Below are positions 16,701 to 24,936 of a stretch of DNA of 64,000 nt, piece after piece; the stretch's first letter is position 1, and each line of letters starts with the position of its first letter. The DNA lies in the NCBI GenBank assembly GCA_016715625.1, contig JADJZU010000004.1, positions 62,001 to 126,000 of the forward strand, in the 5' to 3' direction. Under the pieces are notes generated by a model that had not been told where the DNA came from, ran no database searches, and saw only the letters and a list, made by a program, of their open reading frames with translations. The DNA is from Bacteroidota bacterium. GTDB lineage: Bacteria; Bacteroidota; Bacteroidia; Chitinophagales; LD1. A program made the position numbers and the translations under genes.

Positions 16701-19420
16701 CCTGGAGTAATGGTCCTACCATTGACTCGATTCTAAACCTGCCACCCGGTATTTATTCAGTAACCGCTTCGGATGCACAGGGCTGCACCGGCAGTGCAAC
16801 GTTTAATTTACCGCAACCTGCATTACTCTCGCTTAGTGCAGTTGCACAGCCCCTTACTTGTTTTGGAAGTAATAATGGCAGCGTTACATTGACTGCTTCA
16901 GGCGGAACACCTTTGTATAATTATACATGGAATCCGGCACAGAGCAATGGCGCCCTTGCCAATTCATTATCCCCGGGGCTCTATGCTGCCACTGTTACTG
17001 ATGCTAACGGTTGTTCGGCCAATGCTTCCGCTACCGTCAATCAGCCAACGACATTAACCACTAATATTGTATCATCTAATGCTACCAGTTTTGGGGGCAA
17101 TGAAGGATGGGCTTATGTAGTAGCATCGGGCGCTACAGCACCATACACGTTTACCTGGAGCAATGGGGTGAATAATGACTCTATCGTTAATTTATTGGCC
17201 GGGACCTATATTGTTACCGTATGTGATGCTAATGGATGTTGCCTCCCGGATACAGCTGTGATAACTGATCCGCCACCTATCTTGCTTACCTTTTCCACGA
17301 CAGATAATTTATGTTTTGGTGATTGTGCCGGTGATGCACATGTGACTGCAACAGGGGGGATAGAGCCTTATACCTTTGTATGGAGCAATGCAGTTTCCGA
17401 TTCTGTGATTTCCGGTTTATGTTCTGGAGTATATACCGTAACAGCTACCGACAGTGCAGGCGTTAGTGTAACAGGCAATATTCAGATTACAGCTCCTTCT
17501 CAGCTCACTGTTATGTTAGATACTCTCAGCATTAGTTGCTTTGGTGCATCAGACGCATCTGTGGAGGCCGTTGCCACAGGCGGAACACCCGGTTATTCTT
17601 ATAGCTGGACACCTGGAGGCAGCGCAAATCCACAAACGGCATTGGGACCCGGCACCTATGCTGTGGTAGTGACCGATTTTAATAATTGCACCGCTCAAAA
17701 TTCATGGACGGCTATAGAGCCTGTATTGCTTAATGTGGCAGTCATTAGTACGACAGACGTTTCCTGCTTTGGTGGTAACGATGGTGCGGCTACTGCCGCG
17801 GCCTCAGGTGGAACTTTGCCCTACAGCTATGCCTGGACCAATCTAACGGGCACTACTCCTTCGGTGAGCGGTTTTAATCAGGGAAGTAAAACAGTTACCG
17901 TCACCGACAACAACGGTTGCCAGGCTACGGCTACCTTTACTATCAACGAGCCGGCTCAGGTGGCAGCTACTGTTATTTCTACGACTGATGCCAGCTGTAA
18001 TGCCTACCAGGATGGTGCTGTAGACATCGCTGTGGTGGGTGGAAGTTCAGTGTATACTTATCTCTGGAGTAACAATGCAGTGAGCGAAGATCTTAGTGCA
18101 GTACCTGCCGGCACTTTCACTGTGCAGGTGACAGATACTAAAAATTGCACAGCAACAGCATCGGCTACCGTAAATGAGCCGTCTGCTCTTGTGCTTATAT
18201 TAGGAAGCACTCCACCGCTTTGTGCGGACGATGCATCGGGTAGTGTGTGGGTGGCAGCCACTGGTGGCACACCCGGTTATATGATTGACTGGAGTGTGAT
18301 GCCCGGTGCCAGCGATAACGATACATTGTCGGGCTTACCACAAGGCTTGTATGACGTTACAGTGCAGGACAACAACTTGTGTTCTACTCAGGGCAGCATC
18401 ACCATTACTGACCCTCCTTCTCTAAATGCCTCGTTCATTAACCGATCGGAAATTTCCTGTTTTAATACTTTGGATGGTGCCATAACCGTTTCTGTTTCCG
18501 GAGGCACTCCCCCTATTGATTATCTGTGGAATACCGGGTTTACCGGAAATGCAGTGAATGATTTTGGACCGGGGACCTATGACGTGCTCATTACCGACCA
18601 AAATGGTTGCGATACAACATTAACCACTACATTCATTGCGCCACTGCCCATTGCGATAACCACAGCCCTTGCCGATTCTGTTTCTTGCCCGGCCTATTCT
18701 GATGGTCAGCTAAATGTAAATGCTACGGGTGGCACTCCGGGCAGCACGATAGCCTATGAATTTTCGATTGGTGGCAGTGTGTTTCAGCCGAGCGGATTCT
18801 TCAACAATTTGGCAGCGGGAATTTATAATGTAACCATCCGCGATGCAGAGGGATGTATAAAAGATACCACCCTCACCGTCAGTGAACCGCCACAGCCGGT
18901 GCTATCAGTATTGCCACAGGACAGCCTGATAGATTTAGGTTCCTCCATTAACCTGTCGTCTGCTTTTTCTCCCTATTCCTCAGCCGATATTAATGCCTAC
19001 TTATGGTCTCCGCTTACCGGACTCAGTTGTGCCGATTGTGCCACTACACTTGCCAGCCCTTACACCACCACCGATTATAATTTAACAGTAAATTACTGGA
19101 AGAATTGCAGCGTTTCGGAAACGGTGCGCGTCTATGTAGGAGAAGGTGAAGATATATTTGTTCCGAATGCATTTTCACCGAATGGAGATGGTAATAACGA
19201 TGTGCTGGAGGTGTTTGGCATTGGCTTGGCAAAAGCGAATCTTAAGATTTTTAACCGCTGGGGCGAATTGATTTTTGATTCGGTCAATCAATGGAAAGGG
19301 TGGGATGGCACTTACAAGTCGCAGTTGCAGCAACCGGGCGTATACACATATGTGGTGGAGGCAGTTTATTTAAATGGAAAAGTGCGCGAAAAGAAGGGAA
19401 CTGTTACTATGATTAAATAA
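13745..19420 (+). CDS. giant SprB-like secreted protein with T9SS type B C-terminal domain
   Basis: A 1891-residue surface protein. The start is TTG at 13745; no in-frame ATG exists between an upstream stop and the signal peptide (LRALLLFFAVLPFSNQIYA). It begins SHAMGADLQYQCLGGNQYRV, a common Bacteroidota adhesin N-terminus. The middle has Ig-like and jelly-roll-like regions. Between about residues 960 and 1770 I count ten SprB-type repeats of about 80 residues (CFG.N.G ... SGGTPPY.Y.W ... L..GTY.VTVTD.NGC). The end VPNAFSPNGDGNNDVLEVFG...NRWGELIFD is the gliding-associated/T9SS type B sorting domain. It should be exported and held at the cell surface with the PorP/SprF-like protein encoded next. 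An adhesion or gliding role is inference. Confidence 0.92.
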   Translation: MSTFYLRALLLFFAVLPFSNQIYASHAMGADLQYQCLGGNQYRVTLRFYRDCSGIAAPGSAQVSISAPGCPGTSTISLTLNMNNAVNCPPGSTNGCEVSQLCPAQLSQSACNWSGSGAAPYPGVRVYEYTGVVTLPAACSNWRVRFSECCRNAAINNLTNASANDLSIEAIINNNIDPSTGQPYCNNSVAFSTLPVPFVCANSDVTYNNGAVDVDGDSLVYNMIYPLGNTFAPMTFNGGWSVTNPVKTTPVNTFAFNSTNGQMEFRPSGQEVDVLAVRIDEYRNGVLVGSTMRDMQVTILNCAISIPDQEPITNVQNGNQVDSLSVQVCPGTPLQFDILCTDPANHNLTLTSNINAVPSAIPGATMVQIGSGDSVIARINWTPLAGDTGCHNFLITTENDDCPINGAYTRVYSICVFTQVNLLSASTTFCGTPVQLTATGGSNYQWTPSTGPNAVSNPNVLNPTVSPATDQMYYFTSDCGTDSVFVQSDPPFLYDAGPGGTICQNGQLQLNATTDNLYAPYSFQWVPSAGLLDPIANVPNDSVPNPVATPLVTTNYKLYVTGANGCTNVDSVLVTVAGVAPNIVAKAQPTAVCPGEDVQLNIVTNPQSCGIGPTLCSGSPDIITVGTGTGVIPAGSPTQYPTIYGHYSKSARHQFLFTAAELLAQLGSGGQIKELSFYVDNIATANDVIQNFEIKMACTQATSLNSWQPNLVTVFTPKNINMGPTTNTGWKTHVLDFPYDWDGTSNLVIDVCFNNASGSVLNAKMRMTPTAFNSVYYSRGNSVQCGTTGTPTVANTRPNTRFSFCVTDVSNLPIAWTPASGPNAPVPTNIVDPVATPASPVVYHVDVTDSNGCVSSDFVYVNVDTSLRFYAFPDDTFFCSATNVTFTTQTIGSPLPGNTFSYQWKNLTTNTVVGSNSPTFTLNASASADYLVTLSGGACVLSDTIHLVVGNSIPIALQVDSIDCFGYNNGKILALPTGGIPPIQYAWSNGPTIDSILNLPPGIYSVTASDAQGCTGSATFNLPQPALLSLSAVAQPLTCFGSNNGSVTLTASGGTPLYNYTWNPAQSNGALANSLSPGLYAATVTDANGCSANASATVNQPTTLTTNIVSSNATSFGGNEGWAYVVASGATAPYTFTWSNGVNNDSIVNLLAGTYIVTVCDANGCCLPDTAVITDPPPILLTFSTTDNLCFGDCAGDAHVTATGGIEPYTFVWSNAVSDSVISGLCSGVYTVTATDSAGVSVTGNIQITAPSQLTVMLDTLSISCFGASDASVEAVATGGTPGYSYSWTPGGSANPQTALGPGTYAVVVTDFNNCTAQNSWTAIEPVLLNVAVISTTDVSCFGGNDGAATAAASGGTLPYSYAWTNLTGTTPSVSGFNQGSKTVTVTDNNGCQATATFTINEPAQVAATVISTTDASCNAYQDGAVDIAVVGGSSVYTYLWSNNAVSEDLSAVPAGTFTVQVTDTKNCTATASATVNEPSALVLILGSTPPLCADDASGSVWVAATGGTPGYMIDWSVMPGASDNDTLSGLPQGLYDVTVQDNNLCSTQGSITITDPPSLNASFINRSEISCFNTLDGAITVSVSGGTPPIDYLWNTGFTGNAVNDFGPGTYDVLITDQNGCDTTLTTTFIAPLPIAITTALADSVSCPAYSDGQLNVNATGGTPGSTIAYEFSIGGSVFQPSGFFNNLAAGIYNVTIRDAEGCIKDTTLTVSEPPQPVLSVLPQDSLIDLGSSINLSSAFSPYSSADINAYLWSPLTGLSCADCATTLASPYTTTDYNLTVNYWKNCSVSETVRVYVGEGEDIFVPNAFSPNGDGNNDVLEVFGIGLAKANLKIFNRWGELIFDSVNQWKGWDGTYKSQLQQPGVYTYVVEAVYLNGKVREKKGTVTMIK

Positions 19421-19491
19421 ACTTTTGAAATAATAGTTCAGGAAAAGTGAAACTTTTAGTCTTGAAATTCGATACAAAAAGACGGAACCCC

Positions 19492-19520
19492 CTGAAAAAA
19501 TTATGAGGAAGTTTTTTCAG
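19492..19520 (+). repeat. inverted repeat between the SprB-like and porP genes
   Basis: CTGAAAAAA at 19492-19500 is repeated inverted as TTTTTTCAG at 19512-19520 around an 11-base loop, followed by an AT-rich stretch. It could be a weak terminator or attenuator tuning the expression of the partner gene, or a processing site. The stem is AT-rich, so the strength is doubtful. Confidence 0.45.
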
Positions 19521-19564
19521 AACTAATTTTTTCTAATTTTAGATTTCTATAAAAAACCGAGATA

Positions 19565-20635
19565 ATGAAGAAGATTTTACACACTCTTTTATTGGCCCTT
19601 GTTGTATTGGGTGCAAAAGCGCAGGACCCGCACTTTTCGCAATTTTACATGACTCCTTTGTATTTGAATCCTGCTTTAACGGGCGCTTTTGACGGTTGCT
19701 ATCGCGTGACGGGCTTGTTTCGCGGACAGTGGGGCGAAGTGCTTCGCAATGAGAGTGTGCCGATGTATCGCACTTATACTGCTTCAGCCGATTTTAGAAC
19801 GGCTAAAGGTTTTGGTAAAGGAGATGCCTTTGGATTTGGAGCTTCGTTTATGGGTGACCAGGCCGGTGAATCAAGATTCGGATTTAACAGCGGTGGATTG
19901 GCATTGGCTTATCACAAGAGCCTGAACTCGCGCCATACCAATTTCTTGTCTATCGGTTTTTCTTCCAGCATTTATCAGCAAACGATTGATTTCAGCCGCT
20001 TGCAATTTGGCAGCCAGTGGGACGGACAGGCTTACAATGCCTTGCTACCTACCAACGAGTTTTTAGTAAACAATAAATTTCTGTATTGGGATATTAATGC
20101 CGGCTTGCTTTGGTACATGAAGATAGCAAAGAGAACAAACGTATATGTTGGGTTCTCTACTTACCACATCAACCGTCCGGCTATTTCATTCTTAGGAGAC
20201 AAGTCTGTAAGACTGAACATGAAGTATGTAGCGCATGGCGGTGTTCGTTTCCCTTTAAAAGGAAGATTCGATATGCAGCCTAAGTTCATTGTAATGTTTC
20301 AGGGTAAATCAATTGAAACCATTTTTGCTGCAGACTTCAGAATCTTGTTTGAAGAAAGAAATACCGAAGGAAGCCACATGCGGATTGGTGCTATGTTCCG
20401 CATGGTGGGTGGCGACCCTAAAGCTCCATGGAGAGATAAAAGTCTGAACCCTGAGTCGGTAGTATTAAACGCAGCGGTGGTATGGAACGGATTGGAAGTG
20501 GGTGTTGGCTATGATATTAACGTAAGCCAGCTTATTACCGGTTCGCGTGCCCGCGGAGGATTTGAAGTAGGCGTGGCTTATATTGGAAAATGTAAGAAAC
20601 GCGGCCCTCAGACGATTTACTGTCCAAGATTCTAA
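19565..20635 (+). CDS. PorP/SprF family type IX secretion outer-membrane protein
   Basis: A 356-residue protein with a signal peptide (MKKILHTLLLALVVLGAKAQ). The mature start DPHFSQFYMTPLYLNPALTG is the PorP/SprF signature and is followed by an outer-membrane beta-barrel rich in alternating hydrophobic strands. Proteins of this family help secrete and anchor the T9SS type B cargo encoded beside them, as SprF does for SprB. Here the cargo is the 1891-residue protein directly upstream. A 17-bp perfect stem terminator follows the gene. Confidence 0.93.
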   Translation: MKKILHTLLLALVVLGAKAQDPHFSQFYMTPLYLNPALTGAFDGCYRVTGLFRGQWGEVLRNESVPMYRTYTASADFRTAKGFGKGDAFGFGASFMGDQAGESRFGFNSGGLALAYHKSLNSRHTNFLSIGFSSSIYQQTIDFSRLQFGSQWDGQAYNALLPTNEFLVNNKFLYWDINAGLLWYMKIAKRTNVYVGFSTYHINRPAISFLGDKSVRLNMKYVAHGGVRFPLKGRFDMQPKFIVMFQGKSIETIFAADFRILFEERNTEGSHMRIGAMFRMVGGDPKAPWRDKSLNPESVVLNAAVVWNGLEVGVGYDINVSQLITGSRARGGFEVGVAYIGKCKKRGPQTIYCPRF

Positions 20636-20651
20636 CACCAGCATCTTAGAT

Positions 20652-20689
20652 AAATGAAAAGCCCCGAATTTTTTCGGGGCTTTTCATTT
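20652..20689 (+). terminator. strong terminator after porP/sprF-like gene
   Basis: A perfect 17-bp stem (AAATGAAAAGCCCCGAA and its complement) closes a TTTT loop, with T runs on either strand. It ends the SprB-like/PorP unit and could work in both directions. Confidence 0.93.
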
Positions 20690-20700
20690 ATGGATAGGAT

Positions 20701-20973
20701 AGTGAGGTTGAGACGAATAATAACAGATCCCTTAGGGGTACTTTTCGGAAGTTTCTACTCATGTAGGAGGCACTTGGGGCGAACTGTGACCGTGTTAGTG
20801 GAATGTGCGACTAAGGTAGTCTTGCATGCGACTAAGAAAGTATCATAAAAGATTCTGTTGGTCATTTAAGAGACTAGGGCAGTCATACAAGAGATTTTGT
20901 TAGACCTGTAATTTACCAAGACAGTCCCATATGAGATCAAGGCCGTTTTACTGCCCGATATTCACTTTCACCG
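20701..20973. repeat. degenerate 21-bp tandem repeat in an intergenic region
   Basis: The 360 bases between the terminator and the end of rodA hold no credible gene. Cutting them every 21 bases aligns about eleven to thirteen units. The best are 20806-20826, 20827-20847, 20848-20868, 20869-20889, 20890-20910, 20911-20931 and 20932-20952. Recurrent columns are G-A at unit positions 4-5, A-A-G around 8-10, and A-G-T-C at 13-16. The first two of these units share ten leading bases, TGCGACTAAG. All frames contain stops, so a coding repeat is unlikely. Function is unknown. Confidence 0.7.
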
Positions 20974-21050
20974 ATATTGTCCTCAAAAAGGAGTAAAGTT
21001 TAAACTATATACATTACTGAGGTGTCCTTGCCCACATCCGGAACCGCTTT

Positions 21051-22307
21051 TTACCGCATGGTTTCGTAGCGCTGTGTATCTAAACGGATAAACACAAATA
21101 AGAGTAGCGTAAACGCCAAAAGAGAAGAGCCACCATAACTAATAAAGGGTAGCGGTATGCCTATCACCGGTGCCACACCTATAGCCATACCTATATTAAC
21201 CAGAAAATGGAAGAACAAAATGCTGGCTACACAATAGCCATAGATTCTGCTGAATTTTGACCGCTGTCTTTCGGCCAGATACAAGACCCGAAACAGGAGT
21301 GCCAGAAATACGGAAATGATAAACAGGCTGCCCACAAAGCCGAACTCTTCGCCAATAGAGCTGAATATAAAATCGGTACTTTGTTCAGGTACAAACTTCA
21401 GTTTGGTTTGTGTGCCGTTCAAATATCCCTTGCCCAATATGCCTCCCGAACCAATCGCTATCACCGATTGCTTCATGTTCCATTCTGCTTTTTCGCTTAC
21501 TTTTTTTCCGAGTAGTACATTAATCCTGTCCTGCTGGTGAGGTTTTAGTTTGCTAAAGGCAAAATCGACCCCCAGCACATACACCGATGCCAGTATAAAA
21601 ACTCCTACACTGAGCAGCACCAGTTTTTTGTTTCGCCACGAAAAATAGATGATCAATAAAATGATAACCGCCAGGCCAACAATGATGTAATATTTGTAAA
21701 TAATTAAGCTCATGAGCGCCAGCACCACTGCCGATGCTCCAATAATGAGGTAGTAACTCTCTAACCCATCGCGAAATAAAACCAACGAAAACGCGGCAAA
21801 TACAATTGCACTACCCGCATCGCCCTGCACAGCAATAATGACCATAGGCAAACCAATGATGGCAAAGGCCCGCCATTTGTAATGCCACTTTCGGATATCT
21901 ACATTCAGGCCGGCCAAATACTTGGAGATAGCCAGTGCGGCACCAAACTTGGCCAGCTCGGAGGGCTGCATTTGAAACGACCCGAAGCGAATCCAGTTTT
22001 GCTGTCCTTTCACTTTTACGCCTATCACCAGTACCGAGAGCACAAAGAGCAACAGCAGCACATAAAATACATACGATAGCGTAACATAAAACCGCGCCTC
22101 CACTATCAGAATAATAAACGCAATGAGGGCCGAAGCCACCATCCATTGAAACTGCTTGCCACTGTTGATAGAAGTGTCAAAGATGCTTTTATCGTCCCCA
22201 CCGCTGGAGGCCGAATAAATAACCAGCCAGCCAATCATCACCAGCAGGGTGTACAGGATCACTGTCAACCAATCTATTTTTCCGGTAATGGAATCTTGCC
22301 TTGCCAT
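21051..22307 (-). CDS. rodA: rod-shape peptidoglycan polymerase RodA
   Basis: A 418-residue SEDS-family membrane protein with about ten helices. It polymerises lipid II glycan strands during cell elongation, in complex with PBP2. Diagnostic segments are MQPSELAKFGAALA, VQGDAGSAIVFAAFSLVLF, GSGGILGKGYLNGTQ, FVPEQSTDFIFSSIGEEFG and the final GIPLPFISYGGSSLLA. It starts 21 bases after mrdA, its partner, in the usual order. Cells are therefore probably rod-shaped. Confidence 0.97.
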   Translation of the reverse strand: MARQDSITGKIDWLTVILYTLLVMIGWLVIYSASSGGDDKSIFDTSINSGKQFQWMVASALIAFIILIVEARFYVTLSYVFYVLLLLFVLSVLVIGVKVKGQQNWIRFGSFQMQPSELAKFGAALAISKYLAGLNVDIRKWHYKWRAFAIIGLPMVIIAVQGDAGSAIVFAAFSLVLFRDGLESYYLIIGASAVVLALMSLIIYKYYIIVGLAVIILLIIYFSWRNKKLVLLSVGVFILASVYVLGVDFAFSKLKPHQQDRINVLLGKKVSEKAEWNMKQSVIAIGSGGILGKGYLNGTQTKLKFVPEQSTDFIFSSIGEEFGFVGSLFIISVFLALLFRVLYLAERQRSKFSRIYGYCVASILFFHFLVNIGMAIGVAPVIGIPLPFISYGGSSLLAFTLLLFVFIRLDTQRYETMR

Positions 22308-22328
22308 AATTGTTTTTTCGTGCGCGCT

Positions 22329-24224
22329 TTATTCGTCCTCCATCTGCAACTGTGCCGAGCGGTTGACCGATATGCCGTATTTATTCAACAAGTTGGCCTC
22401 TTTCATTTTGGTTTCGAGTGCCACCCTGCTGCTTTGTATAGTATCGTTTAAATATTTTTCAATCATCAGTGTGGCAATGGGGGCGGCAAACGCGCCACCA
22501 TAACCTCCGTTTTCTACAATAACAGCAATCGCAATTTTAGGATTCTCTTTGGGCGCAAAGGCCGCAAACATAGAGTGATTGTCGCCATGCGGATTTTGAG
22601 CAGTACCGGTTTTTCCGCATATAGAAATGCCTTCCACCCGCGAGCCGCGGGCCGTGCCGGCTTCCAGTACCTGGTGCAGGCCTTCAATCACCGGGTCAAA
22701 GTGCTTTATATCAATAAAGGTTTGATGCCTTTCGTAGGGGTGCGTTACATCTTTACCGGTTACAGGGTCGGTTATTTTTCGCACCACATGCGGGGTAATC
22801 CAATAGCCTTTGTTGGCAATGCAGGCAAAAAGATTGGCGAGCTGAAGCGGAGTGGTCAGCACTTCCCCTTGTCCGATACTCAAGGAGATAACGGTGGCAA
22901 ACTTCCATCGGTTTTCTCCATAAATCTTGTTGAAATATTTCACCGATGGAATGTTGCCGCTGGCTTCGCTGGGCATATCAATACCGGTTTTTACCCCGAG
23001 GCCAAAACTGTTGCAATGATTTTTCCAGTTTGCAAAAGACTCCGATGTTTTAGTGAATTTCCTGTCCTCCAGAATGTTGCGATACGTTTGGCAGAAGTAA
23101 GGATTGCACGACTGCGCCAGCGCGTATTGAATGTTACCGGCAGAAGGGTGATGGTGCGAACACCGTACCGTTACCCCGCCCACAGTGTAGCCTCCGCCAC
23201 AGTTCACAAAATAATTGGTGGTTTGCACCCCCTCCTGCAAGGCAATGAGTGCTACCAGCGGCTTAAAAGCCGAACCCGGTGGATAGGTGGCCAGCGTGGG
23301 TCGCACATAGAGCGGAAGTAAACTATCCTTTAATAGTGCGTTAAAGTTTTTTCCGCGCACAGCACCGGTCAATAGATTGGGGTCATATCCCGGACTGCTG
23401 ACCATTGCTATAATTTCGCCTGTGCTGGGCTCAATAGCCACCACACTGCCTTTCTTATTCTGCATCAGCTGCTCGCCATAATTTTGCAAAGCAATGTCCA
23501 GCGTGGCTATCACATTATCGCCCGCTACGGCTACGGTGTCATATTCACCATTGCTAAAACTGCCCACTTCTTTATTGTGTACATCTACAAACACCAGTTT
23601 CTTTCCCCGCTTGCCGCCCAGCTCTTTTTCATATACTTTTTCAATGCCGCTTTTCCCCACATAATCACCGGGTTTATAGTAGCCATACGAAGAATCAATC
23701 TGCCGTTCGCTCACTTCGCCAATGTCGCCAAGAATAGTAGCCGCCACCCGTTGCGGATATTTTCTAACCGACCTTACCTGCCCGTAAAACCCCGGAAACA
23801 AATGCATAAACTCTTGCAGACGCGAGTAATCTTTCAGCGATAACTGTTTTATAAAAGCATTGGGCTTGTAAGAAGAATAGCCTCGTTGCTTTTTCATGTC
23901 GGCCGATTTTTTCAGAAACTCTTCTTTGGTAATACTCAGCAGCTCGCACAGCTTTACGGTATCTACCTTTTTGGCCTGGCGCGGCACCACCATCAAATCG
24001 TAAATAGATTCGTTGTATACAATCAGTTCGCCTTTGCGATCGTATACCAGGCCACGGGTGGGATATATATCCAACTCTTTAATGGCATTGTTTTTAGCCA
24101 GTACATCGTATTTGGTATCTATGACCTGCAGATAAAACAACCGCAGCAGAAATATACCCGCAAACGACAGGATGATAATCTGCATCACCTGATAGCGGTT
24201 TTTAAAAAGATCTTTGCTGCTCAA
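22329..24224 (-). CDS. mrdA: penicillin-binding protein 2 (elongasome transpeptidase)
   Basis: A 631-residue inner-membrane protein: short cytoplasmic start, one membrane helix (IIILSFAGIFLLRLFYLQV), a dimerisation domain with RGLVYDRKGELIVYN, and a transpeptidase domain. The active-site motifs are SAFK (in YPPGSAFKPLVAL), SCN (in AQSCNPYF) and KTGT (in CGKTGTAQNP). No in-frame ATG lies upstream; a stop seven codons before supports TTG at 24224, with an ATG thirteen codons later as the alternative. It cross-links peptidoglycan made by RodA. Confidence 0.96.
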   Translation of the reverse strand: MSSKDLFKNRYQVMQIIILSFAGIFLLRLFYLQVIDTKYDVLAKNNAIKELDIYPTRGLVYDRKGELIVYNESIYDLMVVPRQAKKVDTVKLCELLSITKEEFLKKSADMKKQRGYSSYKPNAFIKQLSLKDYSRLQEFMHLFPGFYGQVRSVRKYPQRVAATILGDIGEVSERQIDSSYGYYKPGDYVGKSGIEKVYEKELGGKRGKKLVFVDVHNKEVGSFSNGEYDTVAVAGDNVIATLDIALQNYGEQLMQNKKGSVVAIEPSTGEIIAMVSSPGYDPNLLTGAVRGKNFNALLKDSLLPLYVRPTLATYPPGSAFKPLVALIALQEGVQTTNYFVNCGGGYTVGGVTVRCSHHHPSAGNIQYALAQSCNPYFCQTYRNILEDRKFTKTSESFANWKNHCNSFGLGVKTGIDMPSEASGNIPSVKYFNKIYGENRWKFATVISLSIGQGEVLTTPLQLANLFACIANKGYWITPHVVRKITDPVTGKDVTHPYERHQTFIDIKHFDPVIEGLHQVLEAGTARGSRVEGISICGKTGTAQNPHGDNHSMFAAFAPKENPKIAIAVIVENGGYGGAFAAPIATLMIEKYLNDTIQSSRVALETKMKEANLLNKYGISVNRSAQLQMEDE

Positions 24225-24301
24225 TGTATAGGATTGGAACTACAAGTAAAGCGCAAAGCAATCGGAGAAGCGTGATGTAACTTGCACAGGCTGTTGAAAA
24301 C

Positions 24302-24328
24302 GCCCGTGAGTTATAGACACGGGCTTTT
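24302..24328 (-). terminator. terminator after the lipoprotein gene
   Basis: GCCCGTG (24302-24308) pairs with CACGGGC (24318-24324). The T run on the minus side suits termination of the lipoprotein gene, which ends at 24333. It separates that gene from mrdA. Confidence 0.8.
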
Positions 24329-24332
24329 AACC

Positions 24333-24863
24333 TTAATTTACCTTGCGTCCCTTGGCCACGCGCTGCCTGGTTTCCATGTTTTGGATTTTGCGCAGGTCTA
24401 CCAGCAGTTGCGAAAATTTGCTCTCGGGGTTGGTCTCATATTTTTCACCGGCATAAGTAACGGTGCCAATGCTGCCGTTCCAGTTGCTGGCCAGCAGCGT
24501 GTAGTGATTATTGGCATTTGGGTTTACACCAAAGCTCAAATAGTGGTTATCGTCTATCTCAAAACTAACCAGCATTTTATTTTCTCTGGGCATATCGGTC
24601 AGCACGCCTTTGGTGCCCACGGGAATAATGATTTCCTGCACTCTGCGGCCATTGACCATTTTTATTTTTCCGGACTCAATCTTGGTATTGGCACTGCTCA
24701 TTTCTCGCTGCAAAATGATATCGCTGGACACATAGAATTGTATCTTTCTAATCTGACTTTCGTTCAGGTTAAACTGGTCGCGAAGATTGTTGGAATACGG
24801 AACCAGATTTTTGCAGGAGGAAAACCCCAGGGCTAATGCGATAAGCAAAATGGATAGGCGCAT
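24333..24863 (-). CDS. lipoprotein of unknown function
   Basis: A 176-residue protein with a lipoprotein signal, MRLSILLIALALGFSSC, where SSC is the lipobox Cys. The mature part begins KNLVPYSNNLRDQFNLNESQ and contains two short beta-rich halves with QEIIIPVGTKGVL. I recognise no named family. It would be anchored in a membrane on the periplasmic side. It lies upstream of mrdA but a terminator intervenes, so a functional link with the elongasome is not shown. Confidence 0.8.
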   Translation of the reverse strand: MRLSILLIALALGFSSCKNLVPYSNNLRDQFNLNESQIRKIQFYVSSDIILQREMSSANTKIESGKIKMVNGRRVQEIIIPVGTKGVLTDMPRENKMLVSFEIDDNHYLSFGVNPNANNHYTLLASNWNGSIGTVTYAGEKYETNPESKFSQLLVDLRKIQNMETRQRVAKGRKVN

Positions 24864-24936
24864 AATGTTTGATTTTAACGGTCACTGTTCAATTACAATG
24901 CCAACATAGCCTTGGATGAAATGTTCGGGCACGGGT

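Noticed and set aside
16600..18900. DNA-level tandem repeats or CRISPR-like array in the large adhesin gene
   Set aside because: The repeats are at protein level, about 80 residues each and diverged in DNA; they are SprB-type domains.
20654..20848. A 64-codon open frame starting inside the terminator after the PorP gene
   Set aside because: It begins within the perfect terminator stem, runs into the 21-bp repeat and shows no family features or promoter.
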